A DNA stretch of 64,000 bases from assembly GCA_028641055.1 (NCBI GenBank), contig CM054058.1:500109919-500173918 (forward strand). The letters are read 5' to 3'. This DNA comes from Alopecurus myosuroides (lineage: Eukaryota; Streptophyta; Magnoliopsida; Poales; Poaceae). This document shows positions 13,401 through 23,299 of the stretch, in pieces. Made by a program: the position numbers and the translations under genes. Numbering within the stretch: position 1 is the first letter of the stretch; the number at the start of each line of letters is the position of its first letter. The notes beneath the pieces are model-generated. The model saw only the letters and a program-made list of their open reading frames with translations. It made no database searches and was not told the DNA's origin.

Positions 13401-15279
13401 CATGGTGGCTACTACGTGGAGTTTGACGAGACTGCTGACGAGTAGATAGCGGACCCGGGCAGGATCCGAGACTTCGTGGATGGGCTCCGTCTGTTCGTTT
13501 CCGGCCTCTTAGGCCCATTTGGTTCTTGTCTGTACTCAGACATGTTGAATGGTTCCGCTGTGATGTAATGATGAATTGTTGGGACATGTGTCCTCTGGAT
13601 GATTATATTTGCTATCCCTGCTCTAATGAGAGCCATTTGCAACTTATTTTCGATCTTTTGTGTCGTAGAGATCTGTTGTGATATCACTTGTTCAAACGCC
13701 GTTGACGTACCATGTGTGTATGGTTGAAGTACGTCAATGGAAGTGTCCTGATTTCTATGGGATAGTTTACGTCGACGCTGAACAGATAGGGGTTGGTTGT
13801 CACACATACGTGTGTTGGCCTACTCGTAAGAGGACGCGGGTGCCGGTAAGCCCCGTAATCCAACTTACTACTGTTCAACGGAACGGCGAGTATCCTCTAG
13901 AAGTCCGGGTGCGACAGAGGGCTTCTTGCACTTTTGTCCACCTGCAAAGTTGGCACGCAACGCGTCCAACTCTGCATTCATGGCGAGCTCCGCCTCAGGA
14001 CGTTTGAGAAGCTGCAAAAAAGAAGCAAAGTACGGGTAAGACAAAACATCCGAGAAAGAGGGAAATCAAGAAATTGCCCAAAGAGGAAACACTTTACCTT
14101 TGGAGCTGGATTTCCAACATGGTACATTTGTCGGCTTTCTTCATACTGGTCCCGAGTGGAAACCAGTTGGTTTAGCCGTTTCTTAAAATCCTTTTTCGTC
14201 AAAGCTTTGCCCATCGCCCTCATTGCGTCCTCCGGGCCCAAGTACTCGCACATTAGCCTCTTTCCCCGGTGGGCCAAAGGCTGGATTCGCCTTCCGAGCC
14301 AGCACAAAACCGTGTATGTGCTAGTGAGAGGAGGGGTGGCATAAACAAGCTTGGCGATACGCCGATTGATCCTCATCAGATCTGTCACCAGAGTCTAGAC
14401 CGCGTCCACTGCCCAATTATTTTGGGGAGTGGCCGCGGAATTCACGAAAGGTGGAATTCCTGTTTCCTTCCCAGGAAACGGGACATCTTCATGATAAAAG
14501 AAGGAATCCGTCCAGAATTTGACGGATTCCGATTTTTTTATTTTTGGGAACCAATCTTCCCTAAACCTACGTAAGGTAAAGGAGATGGTTCCACAGGTGG
14601 GGAGAGCGCCCTCAGAAGGGTTGCGCTTTACTCTAAAGCAATATTGCCAGAAGTCTAACCTAGGCTCTATTCCTAAGTACCCCTCGAAAAGGGCTTGAAA
14701 CCCAGCAAGATAAAGAATATAGTTGGGAGGAATATTGCGTGGTTGGATGTTGTAGTGGTTGAGGACTTGAAGAAAAAAGGCGGAAAGTGTGAAACCCATA
14801 CCTCTGTTGATGTGAGAGGCAAGCAGAACCCATTCTCCGGCTTTTGGGAAAGGCTCGGAGTCGTCCTCTTCGTACCGCCATTTTCCCTTCAGCACGAATT
14901 CCTCCTTCTCCATTGCCGGAAGAAGGGATGGAACCACATTGCAGTGGCTCCAGTTCCCGGAGTTTTCCTCCGCATCTTCCTCAACTCCGACGGCGCCGGA
15001 GGAAGCGACCTCCACGCCGCCGAGAATGGTGGTTCCCTCCGCAGGCTCGGTGACAAGAGGCAGGGGAGGCACAGTTGACGACGACGACACGTTCTCAGCC
15101 GCGGGAGGTAGATCCCCGCGAGCCAAATCGCCGGCGTTTCCCTCCGGCGTTCTTGCAGTGCCGCGGACGGGGGAGTCGAGTTGTGGGTCCAAATCGTTGA
15201 TGATGGACTCGATGTCCATGGCGGCGTTTGCGTCCGCGGCGCGGGGAGACTCTCCGTCAACCATTTGCGGGCGGCACAA
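7427..15279 (-). pseudogene. Antisense multi-exon ORF of Gypsy A (Transposase_28-like), interrupted by a solo LTR
   Basis: Exon 1 (15279-14098) encodes a domain resembling the 'putative gypsy type transposon' family (PF04195), with GMGFTLSAFFLQVLNHYNIQ and GYLGIEPRLDFWQYCF. It has one in-frame TAG at 14395-14397. Its donor is at 14097 and the next acceptor at 14012. Exon 2 runs from 14011 to 13922, is split by the solo LTR 9251-13916, and continues 9250-9195. Removing the insert and one copy of GAGGG restores a continuous frame across the junction. Further exons lie about 9092-8610, 8480-8335, 8240-7990 and 7870-7427. They encode a proline- and acid-rich linker, coiled-coil segments rich in E, K, L and Q, and an acidic C-terminus. 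The function is unknown. The position, antisense to pol, is typical of Tat-lineage aORFs. Confidence 0.78.
9251..13916. mobile_element. Solo LTR, 4666 bp, long-LTR retrotransposon
   Basis: The insert starts TGTAACATCC and ends GGGTGCGACA (TG...CA). It is flanked by an exact 5-bp duplication GAGGG (9246-9250 and 13917-13921). The start sequence does not recur before the end, so this is one LTR and not a complete element. It contains AT-rich stretches with repeated AAATTCAAAT-like words (9300-9960, 11050-12050), a GC-rich island (10050-11050) and no credible gene. Long-LTR LARD families such as Sukkula have LTRs of this size; assignment to that family is a guess. Confidence 0.8.
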
Positions 15280-15442
15280 CCGTGAAGATGAGCCTCCGAT
15301 GGTTTTTCTCCGGGGAAGGTTTAGAAGCTCGTTCTCTCTGCGTTCACATGCTCGGGCTCTGGTCCTGGTTCTCGGTGGCTATGGTGCTGGGGGCTTGAGG
15401 AAGAAGATGGAACGGAAGAGAGACCGAAGCCCCCGAGGTAAC

Positions 15443-15450
15443 TATTTATA
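15443..15450 (-). promoter_or_regulatory. TATA box for the Gypsy A antisense ORF
   Basis: TATAAATA on minus lies about 165 bp upstream of the first methionine codon of the antisense ORF (15279). Gypsy C has the same octamer ahead of its antisense ORF (33748-33755). Confidence 0.6.
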
Positions 15451-15825
15451 GCCGGGGATGCGCTGAGATTAGTTCTAACGGCTATTTTAGCCGTTGGATC
15501 ATCGACGCATGTCACGCCCGAGATTTCCGGGAAATAAAGGGACGAAGTGATAACTGTTATCTCCTCATTTCCCACGAGAATCTGTTAGAAGATACGTTGC
15601 AGTGTTTTGACTGAACCCAAACGTCCGTGATGTTAGCATGATTTCATTGCTGATGTTACGAAGTTCCTTCTCTGCGAAGGCTCGTGGAAGAAAATGCCGG
15701 ATTCTGGTAAATCCGAGTTATGTGTTATGAAATTTTTGGGAAAATAAGAATCAAGACACAGCGCCAACATTTCTCAGCAAAGAATGCAAATTGATTAAAG
15801 GTGGCAGAATGAAGTCTTAATCCTT

Positions 15826-15837
15826 CTTGGGGGTTAC
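15826..15837 (+). promoter_or_regulatory. Polypurine tract of Gypsy A
   Basis: CTTGGGGGTTAC lies directly before the TG that opens the 3' LTR. Gypsy B has the equivalent TTGGGGGCTAC (on minus) before its 3' LTR. The family role is priming plus-strand DNA synthesis. Confidence 0.75.
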
Positions 15838-16384
15838 TGTCGGACATATACCGATTAGGGGTATATCCGGCATTGGTCTAAAGACCCGGATTCTCGGGGT
15901 GGCCTGTTAGTAATGGATATATCCCATTAGGCGGTCCAGTAAGCTGATGCGCATGAAGCCGGATTCTAGAATAACCCGGACCATGGCCCAAAGTGGTGCG
16001 GCTTGGAGGAGAAGACGGATTCCTTACTTTCCAAGTTAGATACTTTCGGTAGTCTTCTAGGTTTGCTTTCTGTAAGCCCTAACCTGGCTATCTATATAAA
16101 GCCGTACGGGAGAGACGAAAGACAGGAACAATTAGCTAGAAGCCAACTCGCCAGGAAGTTGATCCTCGCCGAGTTAGCGAAACCCTACTCACATCGTACT
16201 TTATATACTTCAGGCTTCAGCCCTGATTTAGTGAGATTGCAGGAGTAGGAACGTCGCCTAGTTGCACCGTACCGAACCTGGGTAAACTTGGTGTTCTCGA
16301 TTGTCGTACTATCACGTCCCCCCACGTCTCTACCCGTAGGCTCATGGCACCCCCGTCTATGATCCTTACTATGATGTCTCGACA
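15838..16384 (+). repeat. 3' LTR of Gypsy A
   Basis: The LTR starts TGTCGGACATATACC after the polypurine tract and ends ...GTCTCGACA, where Copia integrase sequence begins. A TATA box (TATATAAA, 16093-16100) marks the likely transcription start region. The end is inferred from the sudden switch to Copia coding sequence, since the partner LTR is outside the window. Confidence 0.75.
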
Positions 16385-18345
16385 CTACCTCAATGGGAGT
16401 TTTCTTATCGAGCGGGATAGAAGGCGGCCTGTTTCTCAAGTAGCATGCGGTGAAGGTTGCTTCAGCCCAAAAACGTTTGCTTACACGAGCGTTGTATATC
16501 ATGCAGCATGCTCTGGAGATGATGGTTCTGTTCATGCGCTCAGCCCCATCATTCTGCTGAGGTGTGTATGGGATGGTGTGGTGCCTCACGATTCCTTCTT
16601 GCCTGCAGAAATCTTCAGAAGGATCCGAACAGAACTCTCCACCATTGTCAGTACGAAGTAATTTAACCTTCCTTTCAGTTTGCCTCTCTATCATGGTTTA
16701 CCACTCTTTAAACGCAGCAAATGTTTCATCTTTAGTTCTTAGGAAATAAGGGAACACTTTTCTAGAGTAATCATCAATAATGGTAAGCATGTAACGAGAA
16801 CCACCATGAGAGGGCTTACGAGACGGCCCCCATAAATCAGCATGCACATAATCAAGTATACCTTTGGTGGAAACATTGAACTTTACTCTCTTGTGCTTAC
16901 CAAACACGCAGTGATCATAGAACGGTGTCTTACTCTTTGTGCATCCCTTCAGCAGATTTCGCTTCATCAATTTTGCCATACCAAGTTCACTCATATGTCC
17001 AAGACGCATATGCCACATGTTAGTATTACTTGGTTCATCATTAGAGACAGTAGCAGCAGCAACCGAACTAGGTAAAGTACTACCTCTAAAAACATATAAC
17101 TTAGCAGAATTCATGTCACCAATCATATGAATAAGAGAACATTTCGATAGCTTCAGCACATTGTGCGAACCGTTGTGCTTATACCCCTCAACATCAAGAG
17201 TGCTAAGGGAGATCAGATTTCTGGTTATGGTCGGTATGTGCCTCACATCCGTTAGTGTACGGATCATACCATCGTGCATCCTAATCTGAACAGAGCCTCT
17301 GCCCACAACGTCACGTGGGTTATCATCTCCCATACGCACGACATCTCCACTCTGCATAGACTCATAAGAACTGAACCAATCTCGGTTAATGCAAATATGA
17401 AACGAGCATGCAGAATCAAGGATCCACTCATCACGTCCAACAACACAACCAGCAAACACAGCAAGTGCATCACCGGAATCAGAATCAGCACCGGCTAAAA
17501 CAGAAGCCTTACCATCACCATCGGAGTTGTTTTTCGGTTTATACGTACCAGCTCTTTTCTCTTTATTCTACAGCTTTCAACAGTCATCAATGACATGATT
17601 TTTTTTCTTACAATACCTGCAGAATTTATCCTTGCCCCTAGACTTCGAACGGCCTCGACCGTTCTGGCTCTTGTCACGGTTGTTGTTGTTGTTGTTGTTG
17701 TAGGTTTTCTACTCGGGTCTGCCACGAACCTGCAAAGCTTCGCCTCTGGAGGACGATGCATCAGACTGAACCATACCTTTCATCTACTCTCTCGTTTGGA
17801 GAGCCTCATATACTTCCGAAAGTGTTAGTTCATCACGAGTCAATAACAAAGTATCACGCAGATTTATAAAATAATTTGGCAGCGAGTATAACAACAGAAG
17901 AGCTAGATCCTCATCGTCATATGTTACCTCCATGGACACTAGGTCCACAACGATCTCCTTAAAGATCTATTTTTGGTTCATTACCGAACCATCCTCCTGC
18001 AGCTTGTGTGTGAAGAGTTTCATCTTCACGTGCATCTTACTGGTTAGATCCTTAGAGATGCAGATCTCTTCCAGCCTTTCCCAAAGTCCTTTTACGGATT
18101 CCTCCTTCAACACCTCTTGCGAAATTTCATTAGATAGACGGAGTTGAAGCATAGACAAAGCCTTACGGTCTTTACGCTTGTCAGCGTCTATCCACTTCTT
18201 CGGATCCGCTTCCTTGAATCCATCCAGCGCATCATCAAGATCTCCAGAATTGGAGAGTATCACCCTCATCTTGACTTTCCACAACGATAATCTCGTCTTG
18301 TAGTCCAGCAACGGTAGATCAAACTTCAACGCAGCCTTCGCAAAA
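16385..18345 (-). pseudogene. Copia gag-protease-integrase, broken and truncated
   Basis: The gag part (18329-17967) is a UBN2-like domain with LWKVKMRVIL and GLWERLEEI. A CX2CX4HX4C zinc knuckle (CRYCKKKNHVIDDC) lies near 17580-17625 and is followed by a stop. The protease region has WILDSACSFH (about 17420-17430), where the usual D-S/T-G motif reads DSA. The GAG-pre-integrase motif is MWHMRLGHMSELGM. The integrase has ADLWGPS, DDYSRK, LRTDNGGEF and YTPQQND. A TAA at 16698-16700 splits the integrase in frame. The reading ends at the Gypsy A LTR, just after ACYLRNRPPS. It is non-functional. Confidence 0.9.
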
Positions 18346-18364
18346 CCCTAATCTGCAAATCAGG

Positions 18365-18376
18365 GCTCTGATAGCA
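18365..18376 (-). promoter_or_regulatory. Copia primer binding site (initiator tRNA-Met type)
   Basis: On minus it reads TGCTATCAGAGC, one mismatch from the usual TGGTATCAGAGC, placed two bases inside the LTR end. Confidence 0.8.
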
Positions 18377-18378
18377 CT

Positions 18379-18700
18379 TGTTAAAAACGATAGCACAAAT
18401 AAGTGAAGAATAAAGTGATCTAGCACGACAGGGACACGAGATTTTTAACGTGGAAAACCCTTCCAATAAGGAAGTGAAAAAAACCACGGGCGCCGGTCAG
18501 CAGAACTTCACTATTTTCGGGTGTGTTACAAACGCCGGGGATTTACAACTTGCGACCTATCCAAACGGCGGCTTACATGAGGTATATAAAGGGGCAAATC
18601 CTAAACAAGGTAGAATCTGTATCCAACTCGTCAACAACTCGTTCCGCTCCGCTCCGTCCGAACTTTCCTTTATCTTTACATGAATTTGCACAAAATAACA
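18379..18700 (-). repeat. Copia 5' LTR (right limit uncertain)
   Basis: It starts, on plus, TGTTAAAAACGATAGC next to the primer site. A palindromic TATATA lies at about 18583 and on plus reads TATATAAAGGGG. I could not fix the outer end because the partner LTR is outside the window; it probably lies before about 18.9 kb. Confidence 0.6.
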
Positions 18701-18992
18701 AATGTGTTGTCCCGGAGGCTTTTTTTTGGTAGCTCGTACTGGCGCGTGTGGCAGCACGAAATGAGATGGAATGTTTGGCTGCTTTGCTGAGCTGCGACAT
18801 AGGCAGAGACGCACTTTTCAGAAGCTAGGGTTTCTAGTCCATTTTCGAAAAAAATTAGGACAAAATCACAGGATGCATTTTTTAATGCAGTGTCATGCAA
18901 GGCTCCACTACCAACTGATAACGGAACAAACCGCTAATTTGGGTTCTCTATAAACAAAATCAAGTGAGGACCTCAGCTGGTGACGTAGAGTC

Positions 18993-19000
18993 TATATAAA
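18993..19000 (+). promoter_or_regulatory. Candidate TATA box of the CYP51 gene
   Basis: TATATAAA is preceded by a TGACGT motif ten bases upstream. A second candidate (CTATAAGA) lies near 19288. From either one a 5' UTR of several hundred bases would result. A possible 5' UTR intron ends at TTTCTTGCCCAG (about 19662). The choice between them is not decided by sequence alone. Confidence 0.45.
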
Positions 19001-19697
19001 ACTAACCAGGCAGAAGAATTCACGCAGCCAGGAAGCTAATTAAGCTAGATTAGTTGCCGAGAGCTAGGCTGCACAAGCGTTAGCGAGAGACTCATTTCGT
19101 GTAGTCTTTCTGCTGCGGTTGGTTGGGTGGTATCCATCATGATGTGCATACATATCAGTACGCTTCAACGCCTTGTCTGCTGGTGCACGACTGGGCGCAT
19201 TCTGTACAGATGGAGATGAGATTTCTGTGGTATCCAACCATCGTACGGGACAATGACAAGGCAATGGCAGCGATTGATTGCTCGCCTATAAGACACGCTG
19301 TAGCTCCATCCGCTGGCAAGCACACAGATCTCTCTCCTCGAGTACATTGTCATCCACCGCTGAGATCTCCTCAAGTACACTGCAAGGTCTCTCTCTCCTC
19401 CCTCCCTCTCTCTCTCTCATGCTAAAAATGGACTTGGCAGTAGTCCTTGCTTTAGTAATTTACGCTTATATATTTTAGGAATTTTCTCCCATTCTCTAAT
19501 TCTCTATAGTGGTAAACTTTATCACAAGTACGGAGTACGTTCGTGATCGCAAAAACAAAACATACTCATTTGAGTTTTATGTACATGTTTGTGTTCTTAT
19601 TTGAATAATTTGAAAATTCATGTTTAACTTATCTTAGCATTCATCATTGTTTTCTTGCCCAGGCTTGTCAATCCCATCAGGCTATATTTGTACCTAA

Positions 19698-22180
19698 ATG
19701 GATCTAACAGTCCTTACTGCTACGTCTTCCACTATAGCAGTTATGTTGCTCATTATGGTCATCACCAAGATTATCATTAGAAAATTTGTTGCTCCGACAC
19801 GGGAAAATTCATCACCCCAGCCACCTGCGGTGGGTGGCGTTTTCATTCTAGCAGCTCTGCCTACAGTTCTCACCAAGGGTCTACAGCCAATACTCCACGA
19901 CCTCTATACAAAGCTGGGTAGTGTGTTCACAATAAACATATTTGGGCTGAAGAAGCTCACTTTCTTGATTGGACCAGAGGTCGCAGATCATTTCTTTCAA
20001 GCCCCACACTCACAGATCTGCCAGCCCGATATGTATAAATTCACCGTTCCCATTATTGGGAAAGGCATTTTGCTCGATGCCGATTTCGCCACTCGCAGCA
20101 AGCAGATCAAGTTCTGTAGAGATGCCATGAGGACAGGAGAGCTGAGAAGCCACGTCGATTATATGGTTTCTGAAGTGGAGGTAAGCAACACATAGATCCG
20201 ATGTGTGTGGGCCTGTAACAAATGTGCTATTTGCCTTTATGTACTCATGCATTTTTTTTTTGGGGTGCACAAATGAACATATTTAATTTAATGAAATTTA
20301 ATAGGTATGGAATGAACATCTTGTATATCAAATACTTTTTGGTTGAAAAACTCAAGTCCCAAGGAGCCCCGGATCCAAAAACACCTACTTCATGTATTAT
20401 TATTATTACAACTACTATTGGTTATAGCTGTTGTAAAAGAAATGTTAGTACTTGTTGGTTGTTATGTATTTTTCTATCTGTAAATCTACTATCATATCCT
20501 TAGATTATATTCTGAAATATGCTAATTAACACGAGAAATAAGAACCCATGGATTTTTTTTCTTAAGTATAAAATCCTCAATATTCATGACTGTAGTAAAT
20601 GTAGTCGGTCTGAACTACAAGATCCTATTTCCAGGTTGACATTATTTACGGACATGATCTAAAGGTCCACAAGTGATCAATAATGTATGTGAAATGTTAA
20701 TCAAATCATCTTCTGTTTTCTTCAATATTTTAGAGAAAAAAGGCGAGTATGCATGTAGGTTGATACATTTTTTTAAATTTGTTAACTTTAATTTTGGGAA
20801 CTCACGGTCTTTTAAATCAGCTTGCAAGGATAATATTCTACAATGTTAATCTCTGACTAAATTTTTACGCACCATTTTAATTTCATTCCTCTAGGTTTTT
20901 TTTTTCCTTCGAGCACTTTGACCAGTGATGTTACTTTTCCATAAAGTATCATTTCTCTTCGTAGCTAGTAAGTAGTATTATTCTTACCAGAGTTGTCTAT
21001 CACTAAACACAAGAGGGGTTTAATAAATAGGCAAACAAAAGCAGGATGCAACTTGCTAGCTTTGTTGAAATGTTAGCTACATACATATATAATAGGAAAA
21101 CTGAAAATATGATTTTCTCTACATGAGCTGGACACCGGATCATCTGTCATCACGATCGTCTCCATCTTACAGGAATACTTCGCAACGTGGGGTCAAGATG
21201 GCATAGTAGATCTAAAGCATGAACTTAGTCAGGTAGTCATGATGATCACAGCCCGATGCTTGCTTGGGAAAGAGGTCCGTGAAAAGATGTTCCAAGAAGT
21301 CTCTATACTCCTACATGATCTTTTTGAGGATGGAACACACTTGATTGCCCTTTTCTTTCCATATGTCCCAATTCCAGCGCATCAACGACGTGACAAAGCC
21401 CGTGCTAAGTTGGGAGAAATTTTCCATGAGATAGTGAGATCGCGCAAAATCTCAGGCCGAGCCGAGGATGATGTGCTACAAAAATTTATTGACTCAAAAT
21501 GCATGGAGAATGGCCGCTCAATGACTGAGCATGAGATCACCGGGTTACTCGTTGCCATGTTGTTTGCTGGTCAACATACGAGCTCGAGCGCCACCTCCTG
21601 GACGGGAGCTTGTCTGTTCAGTCATGAAAAATACTTAGCAGCTGCTATAGAAGAACAAAAGAAACTCTTTGAAGAACATGGAGATCACATTGATTACAAC
21701 ATCTTGTTGGAGATGGGCACCTTACATTGTTGCATCAAGGAGGCTATAAGGATGTACTCTCCATCAGTAATGATATTCCGCCATGTAAAGAAGAAATTTA
21801 CCATACAAACTAGAGAAGGCTACAAATATGAAATACCAGAAGGGCATACCGTGGCAACCACTTCAGCAGTTGGCAACAAGTTACCACACATTTATAAAGA
21901 TCCCCATGTATATGATCCATATCGGTTTGCTCCAGGAAGAGAAGAGGACAAATTAGGTGGCAAGTTTTCATACTTATCATTTGGTGGTGGAAGGCATGCT
22001 TGTGTGGGAGAGGATTATGCATACATTCAGATAAAAGTGATATGGGCTTATTTGCTAAGGAACTTTGAGTTTAAAATGATTTCCCCTTTCCCCGAGGAAG
22101 AATTTGACAAATTTCTCCCGGGGCCTAAAGGGAAGGTGATGGTTGGCTACAAGAAACGAGCTTTGTTAGTTAACACATGA
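19698..22180 (+). CDS. CYP51-family cytochrome P450 (sterol 14-demethylase-like, possibly CYP51H), two exons
   Basis: Exon 1 is 19698-20180 and exon 2 is 21173-22180. The 992-bp intron has GTAAGC...TTACAG borders. The joined frame has 496 codons, normal for plant CYP51. An N-terminal hydrophobic anchor lies at about residues 8-28 (ER membrane). The I-helix AGQHTS is at about 293-298, ExxR (EAIR) at 351-354, a PERF-like DPYRF near 409, and the heme loop FGGGRHACVGE has its Cys near 438. No stops or shifts are present. The substrate-facing B'-region (VPIIGKGILLDAD) departs from the VPTFGPGVVFD type of ordinary obtusifoliol 14-alpha-demethylases. That suggests a neofunctionalised grass CYP51H enzyme, a group that includes a triterpene-oxidising member in oat. 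Substrate unknown; no triterpene cyclase is in the window. Confidence 0.9.
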
Positions 22181-22210
22181 TTAATGAGATAATAAGACAA
22201 GCAAACATCT

Positions 22211-22216
22211 AATAAA
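22211..22216 (+). terminator. Candidate poly(A) signal of the CYP51 gene
   Basis: AATAAA lies 31 bases after the stop codon, in an AT-rich 3' region. Confidence 0.5.
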
Positions 22217-23299
22217 TAATATTGTAAGGACCACTCTATGTTTTTGTGTGAGGGTGTGAGTGAAAATGTTACATTGAGAGTCAAATGATGTAAGAAATTG
22301 CGATGTGTATCCCCTATTATAAATTAGATACACGTGAATAATCCTCTTCTTCTTTAAGGCCCTGTTTGTTACAGGAGTATTACTGGGGATTAGCGGGGTT
22401 TATCCCCTAGGGGATTGGGTGAAACCCCTCCCCACATCCAATCCCCACTACAGCCAGCCCCCATCCCGTATATGCAATGTTTTCCTCAGTTCGTACCACT
22501 CAGTTTACGTATCAATCTGTACCCGTCTACGTACCAGCAGCACCGGATCATGCCTGTCCCTCCTATCCACTTTCCCTCTGAATTTTTTTTAGCAAAAATG
22601 GAATGATACTGGCACCAACACCAGAAACTCAATCTTAGCTATTTCTTCAAATATTTTATCCTTGGAGATCTGCTACCACCTGCCATGGCATGATCAGTTC
22701 GACTTTTACATGCCAATCTTTAGAAGATCACATCAAATAAATCGTGAAAAAAATGGAAGCTGCAAGTGTTGACCCATAGAATGATAAGCATGATAGTTTT
22801 CACTACAATTCTGCTCATACAATGGAACCGACCTTTTATATCTAGATGCCAAAATGATGTGTTTTAACTATACAGAAATACTAAGCCTAAAGACTTGCAG
22901 ATAGGTGGAACATGGTGATGGATTAACATATATATGATCTTTTACATATTTGCAACTAGTCCATTTATCATTTAGCCACTGGCGTAACAAATTAAAATTT
23001 GTGTTCCTCCTATCAGTGTCCTGTGATAGTATTGTACAGCAGTACATTGACCTCCAACAGAGTAAATACAATTTACAGTGAGACAAATATCACTTGAATA
23101 ATATTGCAGATCAACTATAACACACAGCTTTCCAAGTTTCAACCCCTGAGGAGCCACTACATGAATAAAGGTATTCATTATCATGTTAACAACACAAAAT
23201 TTATCACTTCAATGTCTGACTCCTAGGAAGAAAAGTTATAGTAATAGCAGTCATTTTAACCATGCTTACATCCTTGCAAGAACAATTGTCACACCTGGC

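Larger units (their letters stand above)
3401..16384 (+). mobile_element. Gypsy LTR retrotransposon A (Tat-like), 3' part
   Basis: The order is RT-RNase H-integrase on plus, a spacer, a multi-exon antisense ORF on minus, a polypurine tract and a 3' LTR. This layout is known for the Tat lineage of plant Gypsy elements (for example Grande and RIRE2). The 5' LTR and gag are not visible: the CACTA element at 1-3400 was inserted upstream of RT and the rest lies outside the window. A solo LTR (9251-13916) is nested within. The 3' LTR ends inside the integrase of the Copia element at 16385, so A entered the Copia element. Many stops and frameshifts show it is an old copy. Confidence 0.85.
16385..18700 (-). 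mobile_element. Copia LTR retrotransposon, 5' half
   Basis: Reading leftward from about 18.7 kb there is a 5' LTR, a tRNA-Met-type primer site, gag, zinc knuckle, protease, GAG-pre-integrase and integrase. The integrase is cut at 16385 by the Gypsy A LTR. RT, RNase H and the other LTR are not in the window. The right limit of the LTR is approximate. Confidence 0.82.
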
